This document shows, in pieces, positions 1 to 6,495 of a stretch of 11,783 nt of DNA. Location of the stretch: positions 1 through 11,783 of the forward strand of contig JAEZFH010000508.1 in NCBI GenBank assembly GCA_023437885.1, in the 5' to 3' direction. The notes beneath the pieces are model-generated. The model was not told where the DNA came from. It saw nothing but the letters and a program-made list of their open reading frames with translations, and did no database searches. This stretch comes from Bacillota bacterium. GTDB taxonomy: Bacteria; Bacillota; Clostridia; Lachnospirales; Lachnospiraceae. Made by a program: the position numbers and the translations under genes. The number at the start of each line of letters is the position of its first letter. Position 1 is the stretch's first letter.

Positions 1-417
1 CTGGTATACCGGGGAGCCCTGGATTCGGCGAATTTCATCCCCTTTGAAGCAGTTACTGTCTTGATTGAGGATTATTTATACGGTATAATTCCGGCAGGTG
101 ATGTTCTCTTTTATATTTTCATACGCATTCTGGTTTTCCTTCCTTACGGTTTCCAGATGACACTCCTGCTGAAGAGGCAATCACGGCTTCCGAGATTTTT
201 AGCCCTCTTCGTTCTGCCCTTCATAATTGAAGCTGCACAATACTTCATCATCCCCGAGCGCTTCGACATTGATGATATAATTTATGCTGTTCTCGGTGGG
301 ATTCTCGGTACCATATTATATTACCTTTGTAACCTTATCTTCCGTGCCTTCACCGGTAAAGATTTTCTTTCCAGGGAAACTGATTATCCCTATTCCAAGT
401 CAGGACTGCACTTTTAG
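1..417 (+). CDS. VanZ-family membrane protein, 3' part (5' end outside window)
   Basis: The reading frame is open from base 1, so the gene starts to the left; 138 residues are visible. A TTG at base 61 could be mistaken for a start, but the preceding codons already carry family signature (NFIPFEAV, residues 12-19). Other VanZ-like features follow: an FLPYGF turn in a membrane helix (about residues 50-55), a helix with IIEAAQYF (about 75-82), and the typical final block with DIDDIIYAVLGGILGTILYY (from about residue 89), where VanZ proteins have a charged R/D-x-x-D segment followed by a Gly-rich helix. About three or four hydrophobic segments are visible. The family is named for a teicoplanin-resistance accessory protein, but most chromosomal members have no known role, so no resistance function is inferred. 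It converges on the helicase gene, with a hairpin between them. Confidence 0.85.
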   Translation: MVYRGALDSANFIPFEAVTVLIEDYLYGIIPAGDVLFYIFIRILVFLPYGFQMTLLLKRQSRLPRFLALFVLPFIIEAAQYFIIPERFDIDDIIYAVLGGILGTILYYLCNLIFRAFTGKDFLSRETDYPYSKSGLHF

Positions 418-419
418 TA

Positions 420-454
420 TAACAGTTCAGCCTATGGCTGAACTGTTACCTTTT
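420..454 (+). terminator. Intrinsic terminator after the VanZ-family gene
   Basis: A perfect inverted repeat has 13-bp arms at 420-432 and 436-448 and a 3-nt loop. On the plus strand it is followed by CC and then TTTT (451-454), three bases after the VanZ stop codon. On the minus strand it lies directly after the helicase stop (453-455) but has no good U tract, so termination there is less certain. Confidence 0.75.
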
Positions 455-2861
455 AGTCCCTTTCGGCGTTCCAAAACTCACTTAATTTACTCTTCATCGA
501 ACCCAGATTTACTGCCACATTCGGGAACCATTCCCGCGGAAACAGATTGTAATACTGCTTCTGAGTGAAACGTTCATCTAATAGAAGGATGACACCTCTG
601 TCTTCCTTTGTTCTGATTACCCGTCCTGCTGATTGCAGAACCTTATTCATTCCGGAGTAAAGGTACGCATAATCGAAGCCGTTACTGTTCTTCTCATCAA
701 AATACCCCCGGAACAGCTCCCTTTCATTGCATACCATGGGTAGGCCGGTGCCCACAATGATAGCGCCGATTAGCCGGTTATTCTTCAAATCGATTCCCTC
801 GCTGAAAATCCCGCCCATAACGCAGAAACCGATACGGCTGCTTTGAGGGTTTTCTATGAATTCCTCCAGAAATACTTCCTTCTCCGCCTCCGTCATTGAG
901 GCACTCTGTACCACCAATCCCTCAAGCTCGTCTCCAGCCAGCTCCGCAACTGTCTGAAGCAGTTGGTAAGAGGGAAAGAATACCATATAATTCCCTGTTC
1001 TTTCACCGGTAAAATCCTTGATATAATCCAGTATCTTACGGTATTCCCGTTCATTTCTTCTGGTATATTTCGTACTTACATCCGTGCCGATCATGATCAG
1101 CCGGTTCTCCGGCAGGAAGGAAGAAGGTGCGTAAATAGCATAGTCCTCCTTGCTCCCTCCCAATTGCTCCATATAGTAGCTGATGGGCAGCAAAGTGGCG
1201 GAGAATAGCACCGCACTCCTGCCTCGTTCCATGCAGGCAATCAGATTCTTGGACGGATCCATGCATTGCAGCTTCAGCCGAAAACGTTCCTCCTCATAAT
1301 CCGTGTATATGGTGTAATTATCATCATGAAGCTCATACATACTAAGAAAATGCCGAATATTCATGTAGAGCTTCAGCAGTTCCTCCTTCCCTTCCGGGAT
1401 ATATCCTTCCTGCAGGAAAATCTCATATTCTCCCATCAAGCTGATTAAATGCATAACAAAGCCATCCACATTCTCCAGTACCTCGAATTCATCACAATCC
1501 CTCCGAAGCTTCAGCAGATCGTTATTGCAATAGTCCAGCTGCTTGGTCAGCTTTGCGCTTTTATCCTTCACAAGACGCTTTACTTCAAGAAAATCATCCT
1601 TATATAATACGGCGCTGTACATCTCCCTGGCCCGGTCCACCAGATTATGTGCTTCATCAATAAGGAATACATAGTCACTGGGCTTTTCATTCGTAAAAAA
1701 GCGCCTTAAATATACATTGGGATCAAATACATAATTATAGTCGCAGATAATCGCATCCGACCAAAGAGTCACATCCAGTCCCATCTCGAAGGGACAGACA
1801 CAATGCTTTTCGGAGTAGGATGCAATATCTTCTCTGCTAATGTCATTTACCTGGGTAAGCAAATCATATACTGCATCATTGACCCGGTCATAATGCCCCT
1901 TAGCCCTTGGACATGCACCGGGATTGCAATCCGGCTTATCAAGAATGCATACCTTCTCCTTCGCCGTGACAGTTACTACCTTAAGATGCAGTCCGCTCTC
2001 ACTCAGAAGCCGGAAGGTATCCTCTGCTACTGTCCGTGTAATCGTCTTAGCCGTAAGATAGAAGATTTTCTCTGCAATCCCCTCTCCCATAGCCTTAACC
2101 GCGGGAAACACCGTCGATATTGTTTTTCCGACTCCGGTGGGTGCTTCAATAAAAAGCTTCTTCTTTCTCAGGATAGTTTTATAAACACCTGTAACCAACT
2201 CCTTCTGCCCCTCCCGGTAAGGAAAAGGAAACTCCATTTCCTTTACCGCTCTATTTCGCTTCTCGCCCCACCTTATCTGCCATGCAGCCCATTTTGCATA
2301 CTCTTCAGTCAGCCTCTGAAACCATTCCATCAGCTCCTGGAAGGTCAGGACTTCTTCAAAATAACGCAAATTCTCTGTCTCAAGATTACAATAGGTCAGG
2401 CGGATACCAATCCGGCTATACCCATATTTGGCTGCATAGATATAAGCATAGCACATCGCCTGTGCCCGGTGAACGCCTACCGGCTCTGACAGATGGGACA
2501 GCTCCATATAAACCCCTTTGATTTCATCAATGGTAATTTCCGGAGGATCGTTGTCCTCTTCCTCCAACAAAAATACAGAAAAATCATCCTCAATATTATT
2601 GTTCTGGATGACCCCGTCCGCTCTTCCTTCAATTGTCAGTTCAAAGGTAATATCTTCTCTGGACACAGGCACCGTAATACTGAGAGGAACCTCCGCCGTA
2701 TAATTGGCCCCCATCTGCTTTTGAAGCTTGCGGTGAATCCTGGCCCCCGCCTGCATGGCATCCATTTCATTTCTGCCTCTTGTATTGTCAAGATCACCGG
2801 AACAGAGGATGAACTCCACCAGACTGCGCACTGAAATTTTAATATTCCTGACTTCCTCCAT
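453..2861 (-). CDS. DinG/XPD-type superfamily 2 DNA helicase with N-terminal PD-(D/E)XK nuclease-like domain
   Basis: The product is 802 residues. Helicase motifs are complete: Walker A APTGVGKT (240-247), a Cys-rich insertion (C305, C312, C317, C354, C356) matching the 4Fe-4S region of XPD/DinG helicases, DEAH box IDEAH (401-405), FSAT (553-556), GGIFSEGIDL (683-692) and the arginine-finger motif QSAGRVIR (743-750). Family members are 5'-3' DNA helicases in repair and in resolving unusual DNA structures. The first ~200 residues carry a nuclease motif series: H43, GRAD ending at D82, DEIK (112-115), and Q134 with Y138, the Cas4/RecB-like arrangement. Staphylococcal DinG instead carries a DEDD exonuclease fold. 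The start ATG has GAGAGG about 12 nt upstream. A promoter and attenuator-like leader lie 300 bp upstream. Helicase assignment is firm; nuclease activity is inferred from motifs. Confidence 0.9.
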   Translation of the reverse strand: MEEVRNIKISVRSLVEFILCSGDLDNTRGRNEMDAMQAGARIHRKLQKQMGANYTAEVPLSITVPVSREDITFELTIEGRADGVIQNNNIEDDFSVFLLEEEDNDPPEITIDEIKGVYMELSHLSEPVGVHRAQAMCYAYIYAAKYGYSRIGIRLTYCNLETENLRYFEEVLTFQELMEWFQRLTEEYAKWAAWQIRWGEKRNRAVKEMEFPFPYREGQKELVTGVYKTILRKKKLFIEAPTGVGKTISTVFPAVKAMGEGIAEKIFYLTAKTITRTVAEDTFRLLSESGLHLKVVTVTAKEKVCILDKPDCNPGACPRAKGHYDRVNDAVYDLLTQVNDISREDIASYSEKHCVCPFEMGLDVTLWSDAIICDYNYVFDPNVYLRRFFTNEKPSDYVFLIDEAHNLVDRAREMYSAVLYKDDFLEVKRLVKDKSAKLTKQLDYCNNDLLKLRRDCDEFEVLENVDGFVMHLISLMGEYEIFLQEGYIPEGKEELLKLYMNIRHFLSMYELHDDNYTIYTDYEEERFRLKLQCMDPSKNLIACMERGRSAVLFSATLLPISYYMEQLGGSKEDYAIYAPSSFLPENRLIMIGTDVSTKYTRRNEREYRKILDYIKDFTGERTGNYMVFFPSYQLLQTVAELAGDELEGLVVQSASMTEAEKEVFLEEFIENPQSSRIGFCVMGGIFSEGIDLKNNRLIGAIIVGTGLPMVCNERELFRGYFDEKNSNGFDYAYLYSGMNKVLQSAGRVIRTKEDRGVILLLDERFTQKQYYNLFPREWFPNVAVNLGSMKSKLSEFWNAERD

Positions 2862-3023
2862 CCACTTACTGTTCCTCTCTTTAAATTATCTTCCGCTTCA
2901 AGGCGCAATGCCACACCTGCTTCTTTTATATATTACGCAGCTTTACATCCAACCACAGTTTGCCTTCCCTATCATAAACAACGAGAGGCAACGAGTGGCA
3001 CGCTTTGCAAGCCTCTCCCAGGC

Positions 3024-3066
3024 TTAATAAAAGCATCTTAAAAGAATACTCTCATTCTAAGATGCT
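3024..3066 (-). terminator. Intrinsic terminator in the helicase leader
   Basis: Read on the minus strand, 9-bp arms (3058-3066 and 3032-3040) continue as a 4-bp inner stem (GAAT/ATTC) past a 3-nt bulge, around a 6-nt loop. TTTTATTAA follows (from 3032 down to 3024). No minus-strand gene longer than a small ORF ends here, so it terminates the short leader RNA that starts near 3160. Confidence 0.7.
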
Positions 3067-3102
3067 CATTGTATTTACATCATGAATATAAGCGATATTC
3101 AT
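3052..3102 (-). CDS. Possible 16-aa leader peptide
   Basis: An ATG at 3102 is preceded by GGAG nine bases upstream and opens a 16-codon frame reading MNIAYIHDVNTMSILE, with TGA at 3052-3054. An in-frame ATG at 3123 would add seven residues but has no ribosome binding site. The last codons and the stop lie inside the 5' arm and loop of the terminator, so a ribosome reaching the stop would block that hairpin. The codons show no run of one amino acid as in classical biosynthetic leaders. A chance ORF is possible. Confidence 0.25.
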   Translation of the reverse strand: MNIAYIHDVNTMSILE

Positions 3103-3166
3103 AATCTCCAGCTCCGATCGCATGACTATGCTACGAGCAAGCTCGTATCATGCTCACTACACTTTT

Positions 3167-3195
3167 ATTATAGCACACCGTCACGGCACTGCCAA
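3167..3195 (-). promoter_or_regulatory. Sigma-A-type promoter for the helicase leader RNA
   Basis: On the minus strand TTGGCA (3190-3195) and TATAAT (3167-3172) are separated by exactly 17 bp, and TG precedes the -10 at the extended position (TGCTATAAT). The predicted start is near 3160. This is the best promoter match in the window. Confidence 0.75.
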
Positions 3196-3198
3196 GGA

Positions 3199-3215
3199 AA
3201 ACAAAACATTTGTTT
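3199..3215. promoter_or_regulatory. Palindrome abutting the -35 box, possible operator
   Basis: Perfect 7-bp arms AAACAAA and TTTGTTT flank a 3-bp centre, three bases upstream of the -35 of the leader promoter (about -39 to -55 from the predicted start). The position suits a regulator site or an AT-rich UP-like element. In AT-rich intergenic DNA such a palindrome can arise by chance. Confidence 0.3.
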
Positions 3216-3641
3216 GAATTTTAGTATTTCTATCCCTCATCCATCAGACCATATCCATAGCGCTTGACCCAATCTTTTACCACCTATTTTTCGTTGAACA
3301 CGGGACGCTTCTCTTTTTCCCTGTTCTCATTCCGGTTCTTTTTGCATAATTTTCTTTTCCCGTTCCAAGCACCCTAATTCTCCGGGTTATCCGGCTGCCC
3401 GCTGAGCATAATTATTACTATGTCTGATATAACTATTTTCCCCAAATTCGTCCTGTACTTCATGTCCTTTCCTCCATCTTCCGGACTCTCATTTGTATTG
3501 GTTGTAGCCACCAAATGGCACCCCTCTCTATACTATATCCGTACAGAAGCTGCTGTTTTACTGTGCTTTCGGCGTAACTATTTTATGTCAATTAAGTTGA
3601 ACATCATAATTTATTTCACAATTTAATTTATGTTTTTATAC
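3216..3641. other. Long AT-rich spacer with no recognised gene
   Basis: This part of the 900-bp gap between the helicase and the DUF1292 gene holds no supported gene on either strand. The open frames are short and lack ribosome binding sites and family signature, and the composition is T-rich on the plus strand. No tRNA-like cloverleaf, insertion-sequence end or tandem repeat was seen. Confidence 0.5.
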
Positions 3642-3670
3642 TTGCATTTTTTACCTCAATCTGGTACATT
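3642..3670 (+). promoter_or_regulatory. Possible promoter of the DUF1292 gene
   Basis: TTGCAT (3642-3647) and TACATT (3665-3670) are spaced by 17 bp on the plus strand, about 90 bp before the start codon. Each hexamer matches consensus at four to five positions. The region is AT-rich, so other -10-like sequences nearby (TTATAT around 3676) cannot be excluded. Confidence 0.35.
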
Positions 3671-3761
3671 CTACTTATATTCCTTAACTGATTTTAGGAA
3701 TAAACAAGCCGAATAAAACATACATTTTGCTTGTCATTAAATAAAAAAGCGAGGTAGTATT

Positions 3762-3956
3762 ATGGGTGAGCACAATCACGGAAGCGGCTGCGGCTGCGGT
3801 CACGATCACGAACATGAGCATGATTCAATCACATTATCTTTAGATGACGGTACCGAATTAAATTGTATCGTATTAGAAATCTTTACTGTAGATGACAAGG
3901 AATATATTGCATTGCAGCCGGAGGAAGGGGAAGAGGAGGAGGATAACGTATTCTAA
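3762..3956 (+). CDS. DUF1292 (UPF0473) family protein, N-terminal half ended by a premature TAA
   Basis: The translated part is 64 residues, preceded by GAGGT seven bases before the ATG. Residues 4-21 are a His/Cys/Asp-rich head (H4, H6, C10, C12, H14, H16, H18, H20), a likely metal-binding tail seen in clostridial members. The DUF1292 core follows: SITLSLDDGTELNCIVLEIF and a DDKEYIAL strand (44-51), then an acidic linker. Full family members continue with an aromatic YRF block and an acidic end; here that half lies in the same frame after TAA at 3954-3956. The stop falls after VF, where relatives usually have V-F/Y-hydrophobic-YRF, so TAA probably replaces a Leu codon such as TTA. Function in the family is unknown. 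Usual neighbours such as ruvX or a fur-type gene are absent here. Confidence 0.8.
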   Translation: MGEHNHGSGCGCGHDHEHEHDSITLSLDDGTELNCIVLEIFTVDDKEYIALQPEEGEEEEDNVF

Positions 3957-4127
3957 TACCGCTTCATCCAGGAGGGTGATGATGAGCCCCAGCTTCTTAA
4001 TATCGATGATGATGACGAATTCGAAGCTGTAGCAGACGCTTTTGAAGAATTGCTGGATTCCGCAGAATATGACGAAATGTTTGATGACGAGTTTGATGAT
4101 TCAGAAGAATCAGAAGACGAGGAATAA
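3957..4127 (+). pseudogene. C-terminal half of the interrupted DUF1292 gene
   Basis: Fifty-six sense codons continue in the same frame as the upstream half without another stop, ending in tandem stops TAA TAG (4125-4130). The translation starts YRFIQEGDDEP and includes DDDEFEAVADAFEELLDSAE, the conserved C-terminal block of DUF1292 proteins, then an Asp/Glu-rich tail. There is no ribosome binding site and no early in-frame ATG, so independent translation is unlikely. With the upstream half the intact gene would encode 121 residues. The state fits a recent nonsense mutation, a base-call error or stop-codon readthrough. Confidence 0.75.
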
Positions 4128-4156
4128 TAGTTACAAGCAGCATATAAATAAGTAGG

Positions 4157-4203
4157 AAAAACATGAGATTTGATGTATTACATACTCAAACCTCATGTTT
4201 TTT
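4157..4203. terminator. Bidirectional intrinsic terminator between DUF1292 and the UvrD-like gene
   Basis: Outer arms 4157-4167 and 4192-4202 pair perfectly over 11 bp. An inner stem (4169-4173 with 4186-4190) and a short GTAT/ATAC tip extend the hairpin. The outer arms are A-rich on the left and T-rich on the right, giving a U tract in both directions (TTTTTT at 4198-4203 on plus, TTTTT on minus). It serves the convergent DUF1292 gene and, about 105 bp past its stop, the helicase. Confidence 0.85.
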
Positions 4204-4307
4204 ATAAGTAAAGCCGGAACCCGCTTCTTCCTACTTCTTTCCTAATCCGGCAACGTGAGCCAGGAACCACAGTAAAGGCTGAAACCCTTGCCTTTCCACT
4301 GGACTAT

Positions 4308-6182
4308 TTATGTATCCCTCCTGCAATCCGTCCGTGCTGCTTCCTCCGTCCCCCTGATTTCATCAACAAAGCGTGACCACTGGGAGATTTTATTATACCG
4401 TTCTCTGGCACTGAAGATATAGAGATATTCCATCGCTCTGGTCATTGCCACATAGAATAGACGCCTCTCCTCCTCTAGATCCGCTTCCAGCACAGCTTTC
4501 TTATGGGGCGTAATCCCTTCATTGACATCTACCAGAAATACTGCCTGAAATTCCAGACCCTTCGAGCTATGCATGGTGGCGATCGTGATGCTGTCCCCCT
4601 TATGCTGCCGTGATGCGCCCGATTGCCTCTTCAGCTCCTCCCGGTACTCGTCCATATGCCCGAACCATTGCTCATAGGATCGGAAGTCCCTTGCACTCTC
4701 CTGCAGTTCATCCAGAATATCCATTAATTCATCTTCTCTTATTTTACGCTGCTGAGCATACTCTTTCAGATAATCCTCATATCCGATGCCCCGCCTTATA
4801 TAATTTACTGCCGCATATGGATTCATGCCATCCAGCAATCCGAGATCATATTCAAACTGGGTCAGCCGTTCCAGCATCCAGGCTTTATCCTCATAATAAT
4901 CCTTTACTGCTTCAAAATCCACCTCCGGATGATCAAAGCATTCCCGGCTTACATATCTTTTAGGCCGGTTGATAATCTGAAGGTACAGACTCCGGTCCGT
5001 CCGCCCCATCGCCAGCTTAATATAAGCCATAATATCCGAGGTAATCCAATGGTCGAAAAGATTCGGCAGGGTATCCTTCATGAAAAACGGAATATTGTAT
5101 TCCATCAGCTTATGCAGCATAGCTCCCGAGCCCAGGCTGGTTCGAACCAGAATTGCTATTTGGGAGAGAGGAAGCCCTTCTTTATTCAACCGAAGTATTT
5201 CCTGCGTAAGTCCCAGATTTTCCTCTGTCAATGTATTAAAGTGCCGGATAGTGATTTCCTGTCCGGTTTGCTTCTCAGCAGATACCTGCTTCTCAAAGCG
5301 ATACTTATTATGCTTCACCAGCTTTCCCGCCGCCTGAAGAATTGCCGGGGTACTCCTATAATTCCGGTCCAAAAGAACCTGTCTGCAATCAGGATAATCC
5401 TTGGGAAAATTCAGCATAATCTCGGGCTTGGCACCGCGGAAGCGGTAGATGGACTGGTCATCATCCCCTACGATAAACAGATTGTTCTGCGGAAGAGCCA
5501 GCATCCGAACGATGTCGTACTGCACTGCGTTGATATCCTGAAACTCATCAATGAGAATATAGCTGAATTTCTTTTGCCACAGCTTCAGGATGTCCGCCCG
5601 CTGTATCAGCAGTTCATAACATAAGAGCAACATATCATCAAAGTCAATTAGATTTGATTTTGCTAACCGCTGACTGTAAGCATGATAAATATCACGAAAT
5701 ACCTCATCGGCACAGCTTAAGGAGTAATAATTGGCAATCTCCATCCGGTTGCCCTTCACCAAACTGATTTCAGAAAAAAGGTCGGAAATAAATTCCTTCT
5801 CATCATCGTATTCTAATCCGGACTGATGGATGATCTCCTTCATAAATTGGAAACGTGTATCATCCCTGACAATATTCCCAGCATTCAGATGATATGCATG
5901 CTTCAATATCGTAAAAAAAACTGCATGAAAGGTGCCGAAATTAACCTTCGTCTGCCCCATATTCCGTATTTTCAGAAAACGCTCCTTCATCTCATTGGCA
6001 GCCGCCTTGGTGAAGGTGATTACCAATATCTCCTCCTCCGGTATTTGCTCCTGTTCAATCAGATGCTTCGTTCTCTCTGTTATTACAAGGGTTTTGCCCG
6101 AACCGGGGCCGGCAAGAACCAGCATCGGCCCATCCTTATGAAGCACCGCCTGCTGCTGTGCCTGATTCATCTGTTTATTCAT
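4308..6182 (-). CDS. UvrD/PcrA-like superfamily 1 ATP-dependent DNA helicase
   Basis: The product is 624 residues from the chosen start. SF1A motifs are all present: Q motif (MNQAQQQAV, 5-13), Walker A GPGSGKT (25-31), motif Ia ITFTKAAANEM (55-65), GTFH (83-86), Walker B IDEFQD (211-216), GDDDQSIYRFRGA (239-251), NYRST (274-278), motif V TMHSSKGLEF (536-545) and motif VI VAMTRA (578-583). These make it a 3'-5' DNA helicase of repair or replication-conflict type. It is about 100 residues shorter than typical UvrD/PcrA (about 720) and lacks their C-terminal extension, so it is a paralogue-like short form rather than certain PcrA. I chose the ATG at 6182 because AAAGG lies seven bases upstream. 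An ATG at 6215 would add 11 Lys-rich residues but has only a weak GGA. No convincing promoter was seen. Confidence 0.9.
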   Translation of the reverse strand: MNKQMNQAQQQAVLHKDGPMLVLAGPGSGKTLVITERTKHLIEQEQIPEEEILVITFTKAAANEMKERFLKIRNMGQTKVNFGTFHAVFFTILKHAYHLNAGNIVRDDTRFQFMKEIIHQSGLEYDDEKEFISDLFSEISLVKGNRMEIANYYSLSCADEVFRDIYHAYSQRLAKSNLIDFDDMLLLCYELLIQRADILKLWQKKFSYILIDEFQDINAVQYDIVRMLALPQNNLFIVGDDDQSIYRFRGAKPEIMLNFPKDYPDCRQVLLDRNYRSTPAILQAAGKLVKHNKYRFEKQVSAEKQTGQEITIRHFNTLTEENLGLTQEILRLNKEGLPLSQIAILVRTSLGSGAMLHKLMEYNIPFFMKDTLPNLFDHWITSDIMAYIKLAMGRTDRSLYLQIINRPKRYVSRECFDHPEVDFEAVKDYYEDKAWMLERLTQFEYDLGLLDGMNPYAAVNYIRRGIGYEDYLKEYAQQRKIREDELMDILDELQESARDFRSYEQWFGHMDEYREELKRQSGASRQHKGDSITIATMHSSKGLEFQAVFLVDVNEGITPHKKAVLEADLEEERRLFYVAMTRAMEYLYIFSARERYNKISQWSRFVDEIRGTEEAARTDCRRDT

Positions 6183-6183
6183 A

Positions 6184-6212
6184 GCTTTGCCTTTCGTTTT
6201 AGCTTTGCCTTT
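6184..6212. repeat. Direct repeat at the UvrD-like start region
   Basis: On the minus strand the 12-mer AAAGGCAAAGCT occurs twice, nine bases apart or less, directly before the ATG at 6182. If translated from 6215 it encodes the repeat KGKA-KT-KGKA. The copy next to the ATG supplies the AAAGG ribosome-binding sequence, which favours 6182 as the start and suggests a small duplication of the leader. Confidence 0.6.
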
Positions 6213-6355
6213 CATTTGCGGAATCCATTTATGAATCTATTTTCGAACCTAATTTTGAAGCTATCTGATTAAAAGCTCTAGAACGGATTAGATTTTATTG
6301 CAGAACACTGTGTGCGTACATTAGCACAGCTGAACCCATTACCTTAAATACCAAG

Positions 6356-6377
6356 GATAAGCAGCAAGCTGCTTATC
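6356..6377. other. Perfect hairpin in the gltX / UvrD-like spacer
   Basis: Arms 6356-6365 and 6368-6377 are exact 10-bp complements around AA, forming a tight stem about 120 bp after the gltX stop on the minus strand. It is followed on minus by CTTGGTATTTAAG rather than a run of T, so it is at best a weak terminator of gltX. An mRNA-stabilising 3' hairpin is also possible. Confidence 0.45.
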
Positions 6378-6394
6378 TCATGTTAATCACTGGA

Positions 6395-6469
6395 ACTGCC
6401 GCAATATACCCTATGGTAAAGGGAATGAATGATCCTCTTTCCGTTCGCACATGGTTATTCTGCGGCAGT
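6395..6469. repeat. 75-bp structured inverted-repeat element of unknown function
   Basis: Perfect 9-bp terminal arms ACTGCCGCA (6395-6403) and TGCGGCAGT (6461-6469) enclose two further small hairpins: TACC/GGTA (6407-6410 with 6415-6418) and AAAGGGA (6418-6424) with TCC-T-CTTT (6433-6440). The fold resembles a three-way junction. No T tract follows on either strand, so it is not an ordinary terminator. It lies in the 3' untranslated region of gltX on the minus strand. It may be a structured RNA or a small mobile repeat. Confidence 0.4.
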
Positions 6470-6495
6470 ATCCAATGATACAGGCTTCGTAACTA

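Larger units (their letters stand above)
3024..3160 (-). ncRNA. Candidate small RNA or transcriptional attenuator leader upstream of the helicase
   Basis: A strong promoter (3167-3195) and an intrinsic terminator (3024-3066), both on the minus strand, define a transcript of about 135 nt. It contains three hairpins: one with 7-bp arms (3132-3138 and 3141-3147, extendable past a mismatch to 3128-3151), one with perfect 8-bp arms (3082-3089 and 3095-3102, 5-nt loop), and the terminator. A 16-codon ORF spans the second and third hairpins. The helicase start is about 165 nt beyond the terminator on the same strand and I see no good second promoter; the best is a GATAAT-like -10 at 2885-2890 with no matching -35. 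The RNA could be an attenuator that reads through into the helicase, or an independent small RNA. I do not recognise it as a known riboswitch class. Confidence 0.5.

Noticed and set aside
1803..2489. A 228-codon plus-strand open frame inside the helicase gene
   Set aside because: It lies wholly antisense to conserved helicase motifs and shows a Cys/Leu/Ser-rich composition typical of a shadow frame.
453..2861. A second iron-sulfur cluster in the nuclease-like domain, as in Cas4 or AddB
   Set aside because: Only isolated cysteines (C20, C137, C158) are present in the first 200 residues, and the C-terminal three-Cys set of those nucleases is not seen.
2981..3000. Tandem 10-bp near-repeat ACGAGAGGCA / ACGAGTGGCA in the helicase leader
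   Set aside because: It is only two copies with a mismatch and no associated structure, so it is too small to support an annotation.
3420..3626. A 68-codon plus-strand frame in the spacer before DUF1292
   Set aside because: There is no ribosome binding site, no recognisable domain, and the composition is like the surrounding AT-rich spacer.
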